DNA of 64,000 nucleotides from Halostella limicola (GTDB lineage: Archaea > Halobacteriota > Halobacteria > Halobacteriales > Natronoarchaeaceae). The notes beneath the pieces are model-generated. The model was not told the origin of the DNA, did not search any database, and was given only the letters and a program-made list of their open reading frames with translations. The position numbers were made by a program, and so were the translations under genes. The DNA lies in assembly GCF_003675875.1 (NCBI RefSeq), contig NZ_RCDI01000007.1:1-64000 (forward strand). Reading direction: 5' to 3'. Positions 31,663 to 40,750 of this stretch are shown here, one piece after another (position 1 is the first letter of the stretch; the number at the start of each line of letters is the position of its first letter).

Positions 31663-33429
31663 ATGACTGGTGTGGCTGGCGGCCGTATCACTGGCGAGAG
31701 CCTGGACGAGATGGTCGACTCGATGTGCCACGAGGAGTGGTACGGCAGAGAGCAGTTCGAGGACGGCCGCTACGGTCTCGGATTACTGTATCACGGCGAG
31801 AAAGACCCCGGCGGACACACGGTCTGGCGGGACGACGGCAAGGCCGGGGTGATCCACGGTGCCGTATCGAACCTGGACGACCTCGGGATGAGCGAGGGCG
31901 ATCTCTTCGAAGCGCTGCTCGACCGCCCGGCCTCCGTCCTGCGAGAGGTCGACGGCCCCTTCGTGATCGCCGCCGTCGATCCCGACGCGGACGCGGCAGT
32001 CGTGGCGACGGACAAGATCGGAAGCCGGCAGTGTTACTACTCCACCGAGGACGGCTTCCTGTTCGGCTCCGAGGTGAAGTCGGTTCTCACGCAACTGGGC
32101 GAGGCGACCGTCGACGAGCAGGGGGTCAGCGACCTGCTGACGATCGGTCACATGTGGGGCGAGAAGACGCTCGTCGAGGAGGTCAGCGCGGTCCCGCCGG
32201 GGACGGTGCTCGAGTACCGCGACGGCAACGTCACCAGGGAGCGCTACTGGGAGTTCGACTTCGGCGAGTCGACGAGCGACCAGTACGTCGAGGAGATGGT
32301 GCGGAAGTACCGGGCGACCATCGACGACATGTCGAAGACGATGGACGGGACCGTCGGGCTGTGGCTCTCGGGCGGCCTCGACAGCCGGTCGATGGCCTCG
32401 GAACTGCGGCGCAACTCCGACTCCCTGGTGACGTTCACGTACGACGCCAACCCGGCCGGCGGCGGCAACCCCGAACTCGCGCGCCGCGTCGCCGGAAACC
32501 TCGGCGTCGAGAACGTCGAGATCGAGCTGACGCCGGAGCACTTCCTCGACACCGTCGAGAAGAGCGTCGGCATCGTCGACGGGATGGTCGCGTGGAACAT
32601 GTTCCTGAACCTCTCCTCCACGTACAACGTGCCGCCCGAGCGCGCCGACCTCCTGCTCGAGGCGTCGGGCCAGGGCGGCCTGCTCGGCTACGACGTGTGG
32701 GAGCCGTACCTCCAGCGGAGCGAGTCCCCAGAGGAGGCGCTGTACCAGAGCGACCACCTGACCGACAAGGAGACGGCCCAGCGCCTCCTCGACTTCGACG
32801 TCGATCCGCTCGACTCCTACCGGGACGAGGTCGCGAGAAGCACCGAGAGTTCCTTCCGGAACCGGGTGCTCGATAGCTACTACCGCAACTTCTACTCGCG
32901 CGGCGACTTCGCGAGCAACCGGATCGCACAGACCCAGTTCGGGACGCGCGTCCCCTTCGCCCACGGCGAGTTCCTCGACCACATCACGGACATGCCGTCG
33001 AAGTACCGGACCCGGGCGGTGCCGTTCACGGGCGGCAAGGTGCCGTACGGCACGGCCCCGCTGAAGCTCGAACTCCAGCGCGCGCTGAACCACGGCCTCG
33101 AAGACATCCCCTACGAGCGGACGAAGGTCGCCCCGTCGCGGCCGCTGTGGCAACACGCCGCCGGGTTCGTTATCTCGAAGTCCTACGACCGCCTCAAGTC
33201 CAAGACGACCTACGGCGGGAAGACGATGATCGGGGAGTGGTACCGCAACCACGACGAGTTCCGCGAGTACCTCGACGGCCTCATCGCCGACGCTGCCGAC
33301 CGGCCCTTCTTCGACGAGGACGTCCTCCGCGAGCTCCAGTACGACCTCCTGCGCGCCGAGGGGTCGATGAGCCCGCTCGCGTCGGTCACCACCCTGGAGA
33401 TCTGGCTCCAGGAGCACGTCGACGCCTGA
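31663..33429 (+). CDS. Asparagine-synthase-like amidotransferase, glutaminase Cys missing
   Basis: A 588-residue protein with a class II amidotransferase-like N-terminus (about 1-200) and an asparagine synthase domain with the ATP PP-loop WLSGGLDSRSMA (about 228-239). The sequence begins MTGVAGG rather than the MCG-x needed for glutamine hydrolysis, so the N-terminal domain probably cannot release ammonia. The PP-loop site looks intact, so it may adenylate a carboxylate and use free ammonia or another amine. In glycan clusters such enzymes can amidate uronic acids (as proposed for WbpS). TATA-like TTATATTTATA is at about 31623. Confidence 0.83.
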   Translation: MTGVAGGRITGESLDEMVDSMCHEEWYGREQFEDGRYGLGLLYHGEKDPGGHTVWRDDGKAGVIHGAVSNLDDLGMSEGDLFEALLDRPASVLREVDGPFVIAAVDPDADAAVVATDKIGSRQCYYSTEDGFLFGSEVKSVLTQLGEATVDEQGVSDLLTIGHMWGEKTLVEEVSAVPPGTVLEYRDGNVTRERYWEFDFGESTSDQYVEEMVRKYRATIDDMSKTMDGTVGLWLSGGLDSRSMASELRRNSDSLVTFTYDANPAGGGNPELARRVAGNLGVENVEIELTPEHFLDTVEKSVGIVDGMVAWNMFLNLSSTYNVPPERADLLLEASGQGGLLGYDVWEPYLQRSESPEEALYQSDHLTDKETAQRLLDFDVDPLDSYRDEVARSTESSFRNRVLDSYYRNFYSRGDFASNRIAQTQFGTRVPFAHGEFLDHITDMPSKYRTRAVPFTGGKVPYGTAPLKLELQRALNHGLEDIPYERTKVAPSRPLWQHAAGFVISKSYDRLKSKTTYGGKTMIGEWYRNHDEFREYLDGLIADAADRPFFDEDVLRELQYDLLRAEGSMSPLASVTTLEIWLQEHVDA

Positions 33430-33505
33430 CAGCGAGCGAAGCACCGCGAAGCAGGCCCCCGCCGCGGTGCTCGATTCTCACCGGCCGGCGGCGAGTTAGC
33501 ACGGC

Positions 33506-33515
33506 TATAACAATA
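33506..33515 (+). promoter_or_regulatory. TATAACAATA element before the 33541 gene
   Basis: TATAACAATA begins 35 bases before the ATG at 33541, the commonest spacing among the island elements. Confidence 0.6.
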
Positions 33516-33540
33516 CTCCTCAACCGCCTAGTACGGTTCG

Positions 33541-34497
33541 ATGTACTCCCTTGCGCAACTGCGTCGTGGGTTGAAGCGAGGCGCCTCCAATCCGAACCTC
33601 TTCCTCAGGGAGGCGAACAGACTCTATCACCGGAAGCTGTACCGGGAGCCGTACAACACGGACGGCGTCGACGTGTTCGCCGAGGACTGGGACAACCTGA
33701 TCGTGTTGGACGCCTGCCGGTACGACATGTTCGAGGCGACCCACGACCTCGACGGGCACCTCTCGTCGCGGATCTCCCGCGGTGCCCACACCTCCGAGTT
33801 CCTCATCGGTAACTTCCACCAGCGCGACCTGCTCGATACGGTGTACGTCACCGCCAGCCCGATCATGCACCGGGGCGAGGGCGAGAAGTACGAGACGAAC
33901 CTCCACGCCGTCGTGAACGTCTGGGAGCGCGACGGCTGGGACGAGGACCAGAAGACGGTCATGCCCGAGACGATGCTCGAGTACGCCAAAGAGGCCGCAG
34001 AGAAGTATCCGAACAAGCGCCTCGTCGTCCACATGATGCAGCCTCACTACCCCTTCATCGACTCCGGGATGGACGCGGACAAGGGGACGGTGCCCGACCC
34101 CGACGAGATCGAGAACGACATCTGGGAACAGCTGTTCACCGGCGAGCTCTCCGCCTCACAGGAGGACGTCTGGCGGGCGTACATCGGGAACCTCCAGCGG
34201 GCCTACCCCGCCGTCGAGGAGATGATCGAGGAACTGGAGGGCAAGACGGTCGTCACCGGCGACCACGGCAACATGATCGGCGAGCGCGCCTCGCCGTTCC
34301 CCATCCGCGAGTGGGGCCACCCGCCGGGGATCTACACCGAAGAGCTGACCAAGGTGCCGTGGCTGGCCGTCGAGGCCGAGACGCGCCGCGACATCGTCGC
34401 CGAGGAACCGACCGCGAGCGCCGAGGACGAGACCGAGGACGTGGAGGAAGACGTCGTCGAGGACCGCCTGAAGCACCTCGGCTACGCGGAGATGTGA
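33541..34497 (+). CDS. Alkaline-phosphatase-superfamily enzyme (sulfatase-like)
   Basis: A 318-residue protein of the alkaline phosphatase/sulfatase superfamily. Metal-site motifs are DNLIVLDACRYDMF (about 43-56), the presumed nucleophile region SRGAHTSEFL (about 79-88) with Thr/Ser and no Cys, HMMQPHYPF (about 162-170) and VVTGDHGNMIGE (about 237-248). The acidic tail ends EDRLKHLGYAEM, a motif shared with two other members here. It lacks the formylglycine signature CxPSR, so a phosphatase or phospho-transferase role is as likely as sulfatase. No signal peptide is seen. Confidence 0.78.
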   Translation: MYSLAQLRRGLKRGASNPNLFLREANRLYHRKLYREPYNTDGVDVFAEDWDNLIVLDACRYDMFEATHDLDGHLSSRISRGAHTSEFLIGNFHQRDLLDTVYVTASPIMHRGEGEKYETNLHAVVNVWERDGWDEDQKTVMPETMLEYAKEAAEKYPNKRLVVHMMQPHYPFIDSGMDADKGTVPDPDEIENDIWEQLFTGELSASQEDVWRAYIGNLQRAYPAVEEMIEELEGKTVVTGDHGNMIGERASPFPIREWGHPPGIYTEELTKVPWLAVEAETRRDIVAEEPTASAEDETEDVEEDVVEDRLKHLGYAEM

Positions 34498-34662
34498 CGC
34501 CGCGGAGCGCTCGGTAGTCGGGACCCTTCGCGGAGCGGAGATACCTGTTCTTCGGGCCGGATCAGGCGGTAGTCGTTTCTTCAGACCCTTCGTATCGAGA
34601 GAGCTTTCCCGGATCCGTTCGCGCCGGCAGCGAGAGAACCAGCGGGGCGGCCGACCGGTCAG

Positions 34663-36075
34663 TTATTCGACGAGGTAGCCCAGATCGGAGAGCTGGTCCT
34701 TCATCTCGTCGGTGAACTCGCCCTCCGTTCGGCCCGACTCGATCGGCTGGCCGTCCGTTTCGAGCCACTCGGAAAGTTCCGCGTCCATGTCGGCGGCGAC
34801 GTCCAGATGCTCGTCGGTCGCGTCGCGCTCCTCGTCTGGGAGCGCGTACAGCGCGCTCCCGTCATCCCCCCGGACGTACTTGAACTCGGGCGAGCGGAGC
34901 GCGTGGACGTGGCCGGTGCGGTAGGCGGACGCGTCGAAGGCGGGGTTGTTGCCGGCGATCCGTTCGAGGTTGTTCGCCGGGCGCTCCGCGCCGCGCTGGA
35001 CGATGCTGCGGTCCCGCGTCTCCTCGCGCAGGTCGATCCCCTGGAGGCTGTCGGCGTCCGCGCCGACCGACTCGAGGACCGTCCGCATCACGTCGGCGTG
35101 CTGGACCATCTCGCCGTCGTAGTCCTCGACGCCGTCCAGCCCGTGCACGACGAGCGGGACGTGCGTCACGGCGTCGTCGACGACGACCTGGTGTGCGAGC
35201 ATCCCCTGCTCGCCGAACAGTTCGCCGTGGTCCGCCGTCACGACGAAGACGGTGTCGCCGACGTCGTGCGACCGGACGAAGTCGAACAGGTCGCCGACGA
35301 GTTCGTCCGTGTGAGCGATCTCGGCGTCGTAGAGGGCCTTGATCGCGGCCCACTCGGCGTCGTCGAACTCGCAGCCGTCGGCGACGTGTTCGAACAGGTT
35401 CTCGTGGTGGTCGAAGGCGATCGCCTGGGCCTCGTCCGCGGACATCGGCAGGTCCTCCGTGAACGCCTCGCGGTACTGCTTCGGCGGCGAGTAGGGCCGG
35501 TGCGGGCCGCCGTGGTGGAGGTAGAGGAAGAAGGGGTCGTCCTCGTCGGCGAACTCGTCGACCCACTGCTTCGCCACCTCGTTCATCATGAACCCGAAGT
35601 TGTGCTTGCGGGCGTCGAGCGTCAGGCCGCCGCCGTTCGACCGGAGGTTTCGGAGGTAGCGCAACGCAGTGCGCACGTCGACGAGGTCGGGGAGCGTCGA
35701 CTTGCTGACCCAGGCGAAGCGGTCGAAGCCGCGGTCGAGGGCCGTCGCGGAACTGAGATGGGAGTTGGGGGAGAGACAGGCGGTGCGGTAGCCGGCGTCC
35801 CGCAGGAGTTCGGGCACCGTCGGCAGGGCGTCGGGGACGGCCTCGCTCCCCATCCCGACGCCGTGGTGGGAGGGGTAGGTCCCGGTGAGGATCGACGCGC
35901 TCGACGTGAGCGTCCAGACGCCGTGCGAGAAGCAGCCGTCGAACGCCGCCCCGTCCGAGCGGTTCGCTATCCGCCGGAGGTTCGGCGTCGTGTCGCGGTC
36001 GTGACCCCCCATCGACGTGTGGTCCGCCCGCGTGCTCTCCATCGTAACCCAGACGACGTTTGGCAAGGAACTCAT
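34663..36075 (-). CDS. Sulfatase-fold enzyme with Thr nucleophile
   Basis: A 470-residue sulfatase/phosphatase-fold enzyme. The N-terminus carries the metal site NVVWVTMESTRADHTSMGG. The position of the catalytic Cys of sulfatases is taken by Thr in WTLTSSASILTGTYPSHHG, as in phosphoglycerol transferases and related enzymes. HHGGPHRPY (about 187-195), VFVVTADHGELFGEQG (about 279-294) and the C-terminal DQLSDLGYLVE are also present. It lacks an export signal. It probably transfers or removes a phosphate or sulfate substituent of glycans. The promoter region reads TATAACTATC, only partly like the island element. Confidence 0.82.
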   Translation of the reverse strand: MSSLPNVVWVTMESTRADHTSMGGHDRDTTPNLRRIANRSDGAAFDGCFSHGVWTLTSSASILTGTYPSHHGVGMGSEAVPDALPTVPELLRDAGYRTACLSPNSHLSSATALDRGFDRFAWVSKSTLPDLVDVRTALRYLRNLRSNGGGLTLDARKHNFGFMMNEVAKQWVDEFADEDDPFFLYLHHGGPHRPYSPPKQYREAFTEDLPMSADEAQAIAFDHHENLFEHVADGCEFDDAEWAAIKALYDAEIAHTDELVGDLFDFVRSHDVGDTVFVVTADHGELFGEQGMLAHQVVVDDAVTHVPLVVHGLDGVEDYDGEMVQHADVMRTVLESVGADADSLQGIDLREETRDRSIVQRGAERPANNLERIAGNNPAFDASAYRTGHVHALRSPEFKYVRGDDGSALYALPDEERDATDEHLDVAADMDAELSEWLETDGQPIESGRTEGEFTDEMKDQLSDLGYLVE

Positions 36076-36164
36076 AGTCCGCGTTATCGAAAGCAGATCG
36101 GTGCGACGGGGATAGTTATAGCCTATTTACCGTCCGCCATCTGACATGAAAGCGAGGTGAGCGA

Positions 36165-37979
36165 TCAGTTCTCGTCCTCGGAGACGTAGTAGAGTTCCAC
36201 GTCGCCGTTGGAGCTCACCCTGTCGACGCGGGGCTGGGCTTCGAGCGACTCGAACCCGGCCCGGTCGAACCGGAGGCCGTCGTACGCGACCGTCTCGCGC
36301 TGCCTGTCGTACTGGGAGAGCAGCAGGTAGCCCGTGTCTGCTTCGTACTGACTCGGCAGGTCAGACAGCGACTGGTCCTCGACCGACGCCTTCAGGTCCT
36401 CACCCCGCTCCGTGCCGTAGATGGCGTCGCTGTACCGGTAGTGGCCGCCGCGGAGCCCGGCGATAGTGAGCGACTCGTTGCGGTCCTCGAACGCCGTCTG
36501 GTACCCGGACATCTCCGTCTCGGTCACGTGCTGTGTCGGCTTGTACATGAACGGCGACGGGAACACCGTCACGAGCGCGAGCGGGAGCAGGATGACGAAA
36601 AGCACTGCGACGGCCGTCGTCACCGTCCCGTTCCCGCTCCGGTCGAATAGGCCGGCGGTCGCCCTGGCGAGCGCGAACGAGCCCAGGATGGAGCCGACGA
36701 GCATGATGAACGCGAGTTCGCGGAAGTACAGCGACGAGACGTCGCCCGCGAAGAAGATCCCGGTCAACACGAACACCGGGACGAGGCCGACGCTCAGGTA
36801 GATGACGACCGACGGCACGTCGGACTGGACGTCGTCGTACCGCCCGAAGAACGTCGCCAGCACGATCAGCCCCGCGAGCACGGCGTAAACCGTACTCACG
36901 AGGAAGATCCTCGCGAATATCTCCGGCAGGCTCACGCCGATGGCCGTGAGCGACGCGCCCTGGGCGGCCACCGCGGTCCCCGCTGTCGGCGGAGTCCCCT
37001 GAACGTACATCGCGAGCGTCCCGCCGATCTGGAGCACCAGATCGCGGACCACCGCCTTCTGCAGCACCCAGGCGAAGAAGATGACGCCGACGATGAAAGT
37101 CTGAGCGTAGATCGGTCGGTGGATCTTGATGCGGTTGTGCGACGACCGGACGCGATAGAGGAACTGGACGGCCGAGACGGCAACGAGCAGGACGAGGACG
37201 TTCACCATCGCGAGCGGGTGGTAGAGCACGGCCGCCGCCGCCACCAGCGTGATGAGTACGGTCGTCGGGGCGACGAGCGACCCTTCGCCGTCGGCCGACG
37301 GCGCGAGCGCGTACTTCAGGACGAGAAAGAGCAACAGGGCAGAAAACAGCGTCGTCTGGCTGAAGGGGTGCGCGTGCGGGTGCGTGCTAAGGTTGTTGAT
37401 CGGGAGGAGGAGAAACGCCGAGAAGGCCGCGAGCGCCGCCGCCATCGCGCTCGGCGTGACGAGACGCACCGTGAGCGGGACGAACAGGAGCACGACCAGC
37501 GAGAGCAGCAGCACCACGACCATGAGCGACTGTCTGAGCGGGAACCCGGAGACGGCGCTCATCGCCACCGAGAAGAGGTGAAGCGCCGGATACAGCAGCA
37601 TCTCCGGCTCGATCGCCCCGTCGGCGATGTCTTTCACCCACCCGAGGTGCGTGAGCGCGTCGGCCGTGCCGTAGAAGTAGTAGCCCCTGACCAGCGGCAG
37701 GCCGAGGATCGCGGTGACCGCTCCGCCGCCGAGCGCGAGGGCGACGCCCCGGAGATATCCGGGCGATCGGAGGAGCGCGACGATCGCTGCGGCGACGAGC
37801 GCGACGCCGACGCCCGCCCAGAACGCCGCCGGGGTCGCCGCGTAGATCGACACCTCGTAGCCCGTCGGCGGTTCGTTCCACGCCGCGACCACCGCGCCGG
37901 CGAGGGCGAGGTAGCCGACGACGAGCGCTAGTTTCTCGCCTACTCGATTATCGGTAGTGGGTCCCGTATCACGTTGCAT
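36165..37979 (-). CDS. Polytopic membrane protein, possibly GT-C type
   Basis: A 604-residue membrane protein with about 12 hydrophobic segments and a C-terminal soluble domain of about 110 residues (after PLALVTVFPSPFMY). An extracytoplasmic loop after the third segment reads YYFYGTADALTHLGWVKDIADG. An acidic/His loop in this place is reminiscent of GT-C glycosyltransferases, but no clear catalytic signature is visible, so the assignment is tentative. It is the first gene after the CATAACAAAG element at 38024 and lies among glycan genes, fitting a role in lipid-linked sugar transfer or polymerisation. Confidence 0.6.
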   Translation of the reverse strand: MQRDTGPTTDNRVGEKLALVVGYLALAGAVVAAWNEPPTGYEVSIYAATPAAFWAGVGVALVAAAIVALLRSPGYLRGVALALGGGAVTAILGLPLVRGYYFYGTADALTHLGWVKDIADGAIEPEMLLYPALHLFSVAMSAVSGFPLRQSLMVVVLLLSLVVLLFVPLTVRLVTPSAMAAALAAFSAFLLLPINNLSTHPHAHPFSQTTLFSALLLFLVLKYALAPSADGEGSLVAPTTVLITLVAAAAVLYHPLAMVNVLVLLVAVSAVQFLYRVRSSHNRIKIHRPIYAQTFIVGVIFFAWVLQKAVVRDLVLQIGGTLAMYVQGTPPTAGTAVAAQGASLTAIGVSLPEIFARIFLVSTVYAVLAGLIVLATFFGRYDDVQSDVPSVVIYLSVGLVPVFVLTGIFFAGDVSSLYFRELAFIMLVGSILGSFALARATAGLFDRSGNGTVTTAVAVLFVILLPLALVTVFPSPFMYKPTQHVTETEMSGYQTAFEDRNESLTIAGLRGGHYRYSDAIYGTERGEDLKASVEDQSLSDLPSQYEADTGYLLLSQYDRQRETVAYDGLRFDRAGFESLEAQPRVDRVSSNGDVELYYVSEDEN

Positions 37980-38023
37980 CGTTACTGAGAGGATTGGCTG
38001 CTCTCCACTGGACTCGGAGGCAT

Positions 38024-38033
38024 CTTTGTTATG
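38024..38033 (-). promoter_or_regulatory. CATAACAAAG element before the 37979 gene
   Basis: The minus strand reads CATAACAAAG, beginning 54 bases before the ATG at 37979. Confidence 0.55.
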
Positions 38034-38086
38034 GGAGTCGTAACGCCGCGAGCGACGACCGGCGAGCCCGTTCGCGCCGTCGCGAC

Positions 38087-39133
38087 TCAGACCACCGACC
38101 GGTACACGTCGCCGAGGCGGTCGCTCGCCGTCGACCAGGCGTACTCCTCGGTGACCGTCTCGTAGTTCGTCTCTCCCATTCCTCTGGCGGCATCGTGGTC
38201 CTCGACCAGTTCGGCGAGGGCCGCTTCGAGGCCGTCCACGTCGCCGGGGGAGACGATCCGGCCGTTTTCCTCGTCGACGACCTCGGGGATGCTCCCCACG
38301 TCGGTCGTGACGACGGCGTTGCCGCCCGCCATCCCTTCGAGGAGGGCGATCGGGAGCCCCTCGGCGTAGGTGGGGAGGGCGTAGATCGACGCCTCTTCGA
38401 GCAGCTCCTGCTTTCGCTCCTCCGAGACGAACCCGAGGTACTCCGCGTCCTCGTACGACTCCGAGAGCGACTCGGCGTGGTCCGACAGGGGACCGCGGCC
38501 GGCAATAGACACCCGGAACGAGGGCGAGCCGTTGCGCTTGAGCCGGTCGACGGCGTCGGTCAGCTCGACGATCCCCTTCCGCTCGATGTGGTTGGAGATG
38601 AACACCAGATGTGGCTCGTCGTGGTCGAACGACGGCGAGAAGTCGGTCGCGTCGACGGCGTTGGGCAGGACGACGAGCTTCTCCGTGTCGGCGCGGTGCT
38701 CGAGCACCTCCCGCCAGTACTCCGAGAGGACGACGATCCGGTCGCTGGCGCCGAAGACGATCCGCTGGAGCGCGGCGACGGCGTAGGAGTCCGTGAGGAC
38801 GAACTCGTCGAACGAGGACCCGTGGACGTGCAACACGACCGGCCGACGCCAGACGTAGGCGGCGATGAGCACGTACAGCGAGTTCCGGTAGAACGAGAAC
38901 CGGTGGGAGGTGTGCACGTGGACGACGTCGGGACGGCGGCGGAACGGGAACCCGAGCACGGTGACGAGCGACAACAGCGCCGCGCGGACGTATTCGAGCG
39001 TCCCGCCCTCGACTTCCGTGTGGGTGTCGTAGAGGCGCGTGTCTATCTCGTCCAGGTGGCGCTGCTGTTCGGCGATGTACTGGGCGATCCCCCCGCCGCG
39101 CCGACTGGCGGGGCCGACGATGAGCACGTCCAT
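38087..39133 (-). CDS. Glycosyltransferase family 4
   Basis: A 348-residue GT-B glycosyltransferase. The N-terminal loop GPASRRGGGIAQYIAEQ and DVVHVHTSHR mark the acceptor domain. FISNHIERKGIVEL (about 201-214) starts the donor domain, and YAEGLPIALLEGMAGGNAVV (about 263-282) contains the E-x7-E retaining motif. It transfers a sugar from a nucleotide donor to a growing glycan at the cytoplasmic side. It has its own TATA-like TTATTTAATAAG at about 39164-39175 and not the island element. Confidence 0.93.
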   Translation of the reverse strand: MDVLIVGPASRRGGGIAQYIAEQQRHLDEIDTRLYDTHTEVEGGTLEYVRAALLSLVTVLGFPFRRRPDVVHVHTSHRFSFYRNSLYVLIAAYVWRRPVVLHVHGSSFDEFVLTDSYAVAALQRIVFGASDRIVVLSEYWREVLEHRADTEKLVVLPNAVDATDFSPSFDHDEPHLVFISNHIERKGIVELTDAVDRLKRNGSPSFRVSIAGRGPLSDHAESLSESYEDAEYLGFVSEERKQELLEEASIYALPTYAEGLPIALLEGMAGGNAVVTTDVGSIPEVVDEENGRIVSPGDVDGLEAALAELVEDHDAARGMGETNYETVTEEYAWSTASDRLGDVYRSVV

Positions 39134-39192
39134 AGCTTGCCCGGAGACAGGTCGCCGACCGCCTTATTAAATAAGCCCCTAACCGGGGGACG

Positions 39193-40476
39193 CTAACCGA
39201 TTTCGACGCCTAACTCCGGCGTTCCGGAGAGCCGCTGGGCGGTCAGGTACTCCGACATCGCGTAGGCCATCCAGGCCTGACACCAGCGCATGAGCGTGAT
39301 GCGTTTCGTGTAGAAGCGCTCCTCCCGGTAGTAGAACTGGCCGCCGCCCGCGTACAGGTTGTCGAGCGCCCACTGCAGGATCCGCTCGGCGAACTCCAGA
39401 TCGCCGGCGTACGAGAACACGAGGATGCCCTGGGCGGCCGCGTGGATGTCCCGCGGGTAGGCGCTCGACTCGTCGAAATGGGGCGCGCCGTCCGGGTCGA
39501 AGAGCCCGCGGTAGAACGCGAGCGCGTCGTCTATCGTCTCCTCGTAGCGCGATGTGCCCGTGATCGACTGGTACTGCTGGAAGCACTCGATGACGAAACC
39601 GTTGTGGTGGCTGTCCATCGAGAGGTGCGACGCATCGGACGGGTGCCGGTAGTGCCAGCCGCCGACGTCGGTCTGGAGCTGCGCGACGTGGTCGAGGATC
39701 TTCGTCGCGCGCTCGCGGTACTCCTCGTCGCCGAAGTAATCGTACAGTTCGATGAAAAGACGCGCCCCGAGGGCACCGGCGTTAATCGTGTAGTACTCCT
39801 CGGAGTGGTTCATGTGGTAGTTGATGATCGCCCCGTCGCCGCCGTCGACCTCGCGGTAGTTGAGGTCCTCGACGACGAAGTCGGCGGCGGTGCGGGCCAT
39901 CTCCGGGTACCGCGAATCGAGGTCGGCGCCGGACAGCAGGGCCTTGACGGCGTAGGAGGTGGAGACGACGTCGGGGTCGTTGGGGTGTCCCCGGCCGTCG
40001 AGGTGCTGGAGCTGGTGCTTGTGTCCGCCGCAGAACCCGCTGTAGCCCTCGGACTGGTTGTCGACGAGCCACCGGAGCAGTCGGCGGGCCTCGTCGAGGT
40101 AGTCCGTTTCCCCGCCCACGTCGCGTCCGTAGTCGATGTCCGTCTTGAGGCGGTGGAAGTTCAGGTTCGTCATCGCGAACAGCGCCGCCCCCTGATAGTT
40201 GCGGCGCTGCTCGACGAGAAAGAGCGGCCGGACGTTCACCGGGGCGCGCTTTATCGTCTCCTGAAAGGCGATGTTTACCCACTTGTTGTCCACCGGGAGC
40301 CGCTGCAGTATCTTGCTCGACATCCCGTCCCCGTAGTCCCAGCCGGTGTAGTCGCGTCGGCGCGAGTACGCGAGGGTGTCCCGGAGGACTCTGAGGATCG
40401 TGGGCTGGTTCCCCCGCGCGGGCGGGGGGCCGGTACGTCGCTGTTCGTGCGCGCTGTCGGGTTGGTCCAACGTCAT
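39193..40476 (-). CDS. Six-hairpin (alpha/alpha) barrel glycan enzyme-like protein
   Basis: A 427-residue protein with many Trp/Tyr/His-rich helices (GFCGGHKHQLQHLDGRGH, VSTSYAVKALL, INYHMNHSEEYYTINAGA, VGGWHYRHPSDASHLSMDSH). This pattern is typical of (alpha/alpha)6 barrels such as uronyl epimerases, hydrolases and lyases. Haloarchaeal homologues are often annotated misleadingly, for example as transporters; there is no membrane segment here. Position between a GT4 and a DUF354 enzyme suggests it epimerises, trims or binds the glycan. The exact reaction is not predictable. Confidence 0.65.
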   Translation of the reverse strand: MTLDQPDSAHEQRRTGPPPARGNQPTILRVLRDTLAYSRRRDYTGWDYGDGMSSKILQRLPVDNKWVNIAFQETIKRAPVNVRPLFLVEQRRNYQGAALFAMTNLNFHRLKTDIDYGRDVGGETDYLDEARRLLRWLVDNQSEGYSGFCGGHKHQLQHLDGRGHPNDPDVVSTSYAVKALLSGADLDSRYPEMARTAADFVVEDLNYREVDGGDGAIINYHMNHSEEYYTINAGALGARLFIELYDYFGDEEYRERATKILDHVAQLQTDVGGWHYRHPSDASHLSMDSHHNGFVIECFQQYQSITGTSRYEETIDDALAFYRGLFDPDGAPHFDESSAYPRDIHAAAQGILVFSYAGDLEFAERILQWALDNLYAGGGQFYYREERFYTKRITLMRWCQAWMAYAMSEYLTAQRLSGTPELGVEIG

Positions 40477-40562
40477 GTAAGGTTCATCGGGCGTCTCGTC
40501 CGGGAACTCCCGGTTCGAAAACCGCGTCCCCGAGTGGTGGCACCTGCTACCGCCGCTATCCG

Positions 40563-40572
40563 CTTTGTAATA
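40563..40572 (-). promoter_or_regulatory. TATTACAAAG element before the 40476 gene
   Basis: The minus strand reads TATTACAAAG, about 96 bases before the ATG at 40476. It departs from the consensus in one base (T for A at the fourth position) and is the weakest copy by position. Confidence 0.35.
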
Positions 40573-40714
40573 GACAGCCTATGTTAGCCCGCCGATAGTT
40601 TCCGAGAGGAACAGTTAGAAAGAAGCCGGACTGCGCGGGCGTCGGACCGTCTAGATCGCGATCGTAGGGGAGCGGAGCGGCGGGAAACGCCGGCCAGCGC
40701 GGAATCAAGGCCCA

Positions 40715-40724
40715 CCTAACAAAG
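40715..40724 (+). promoter_or_regulatory. CCTAACAAAG element before the DUF354 gene
   Basis: CCTAACAAAG begins 36 bases before the ATG at 40751. Confidence 0.6.
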
Positions 40725-40750
40725 TTGTACTGCCACGGATCTACGGCCAG

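Noticed and set aside
29865-31691. Minus-strand frame of 608 residues, highly charged (Arg, Glu, Asp)
   Set aside because: It is antisense to the flippase membrane protein; high GC third positions keep the opposite frame open. No recognisable domain.
34663-36075. Annotation as a classical arylsulfatase
   Set aside because: The formylglycine motif CxPSR is absent and Thr occupies the nucleophile position, so only the superfamily can be claimed.
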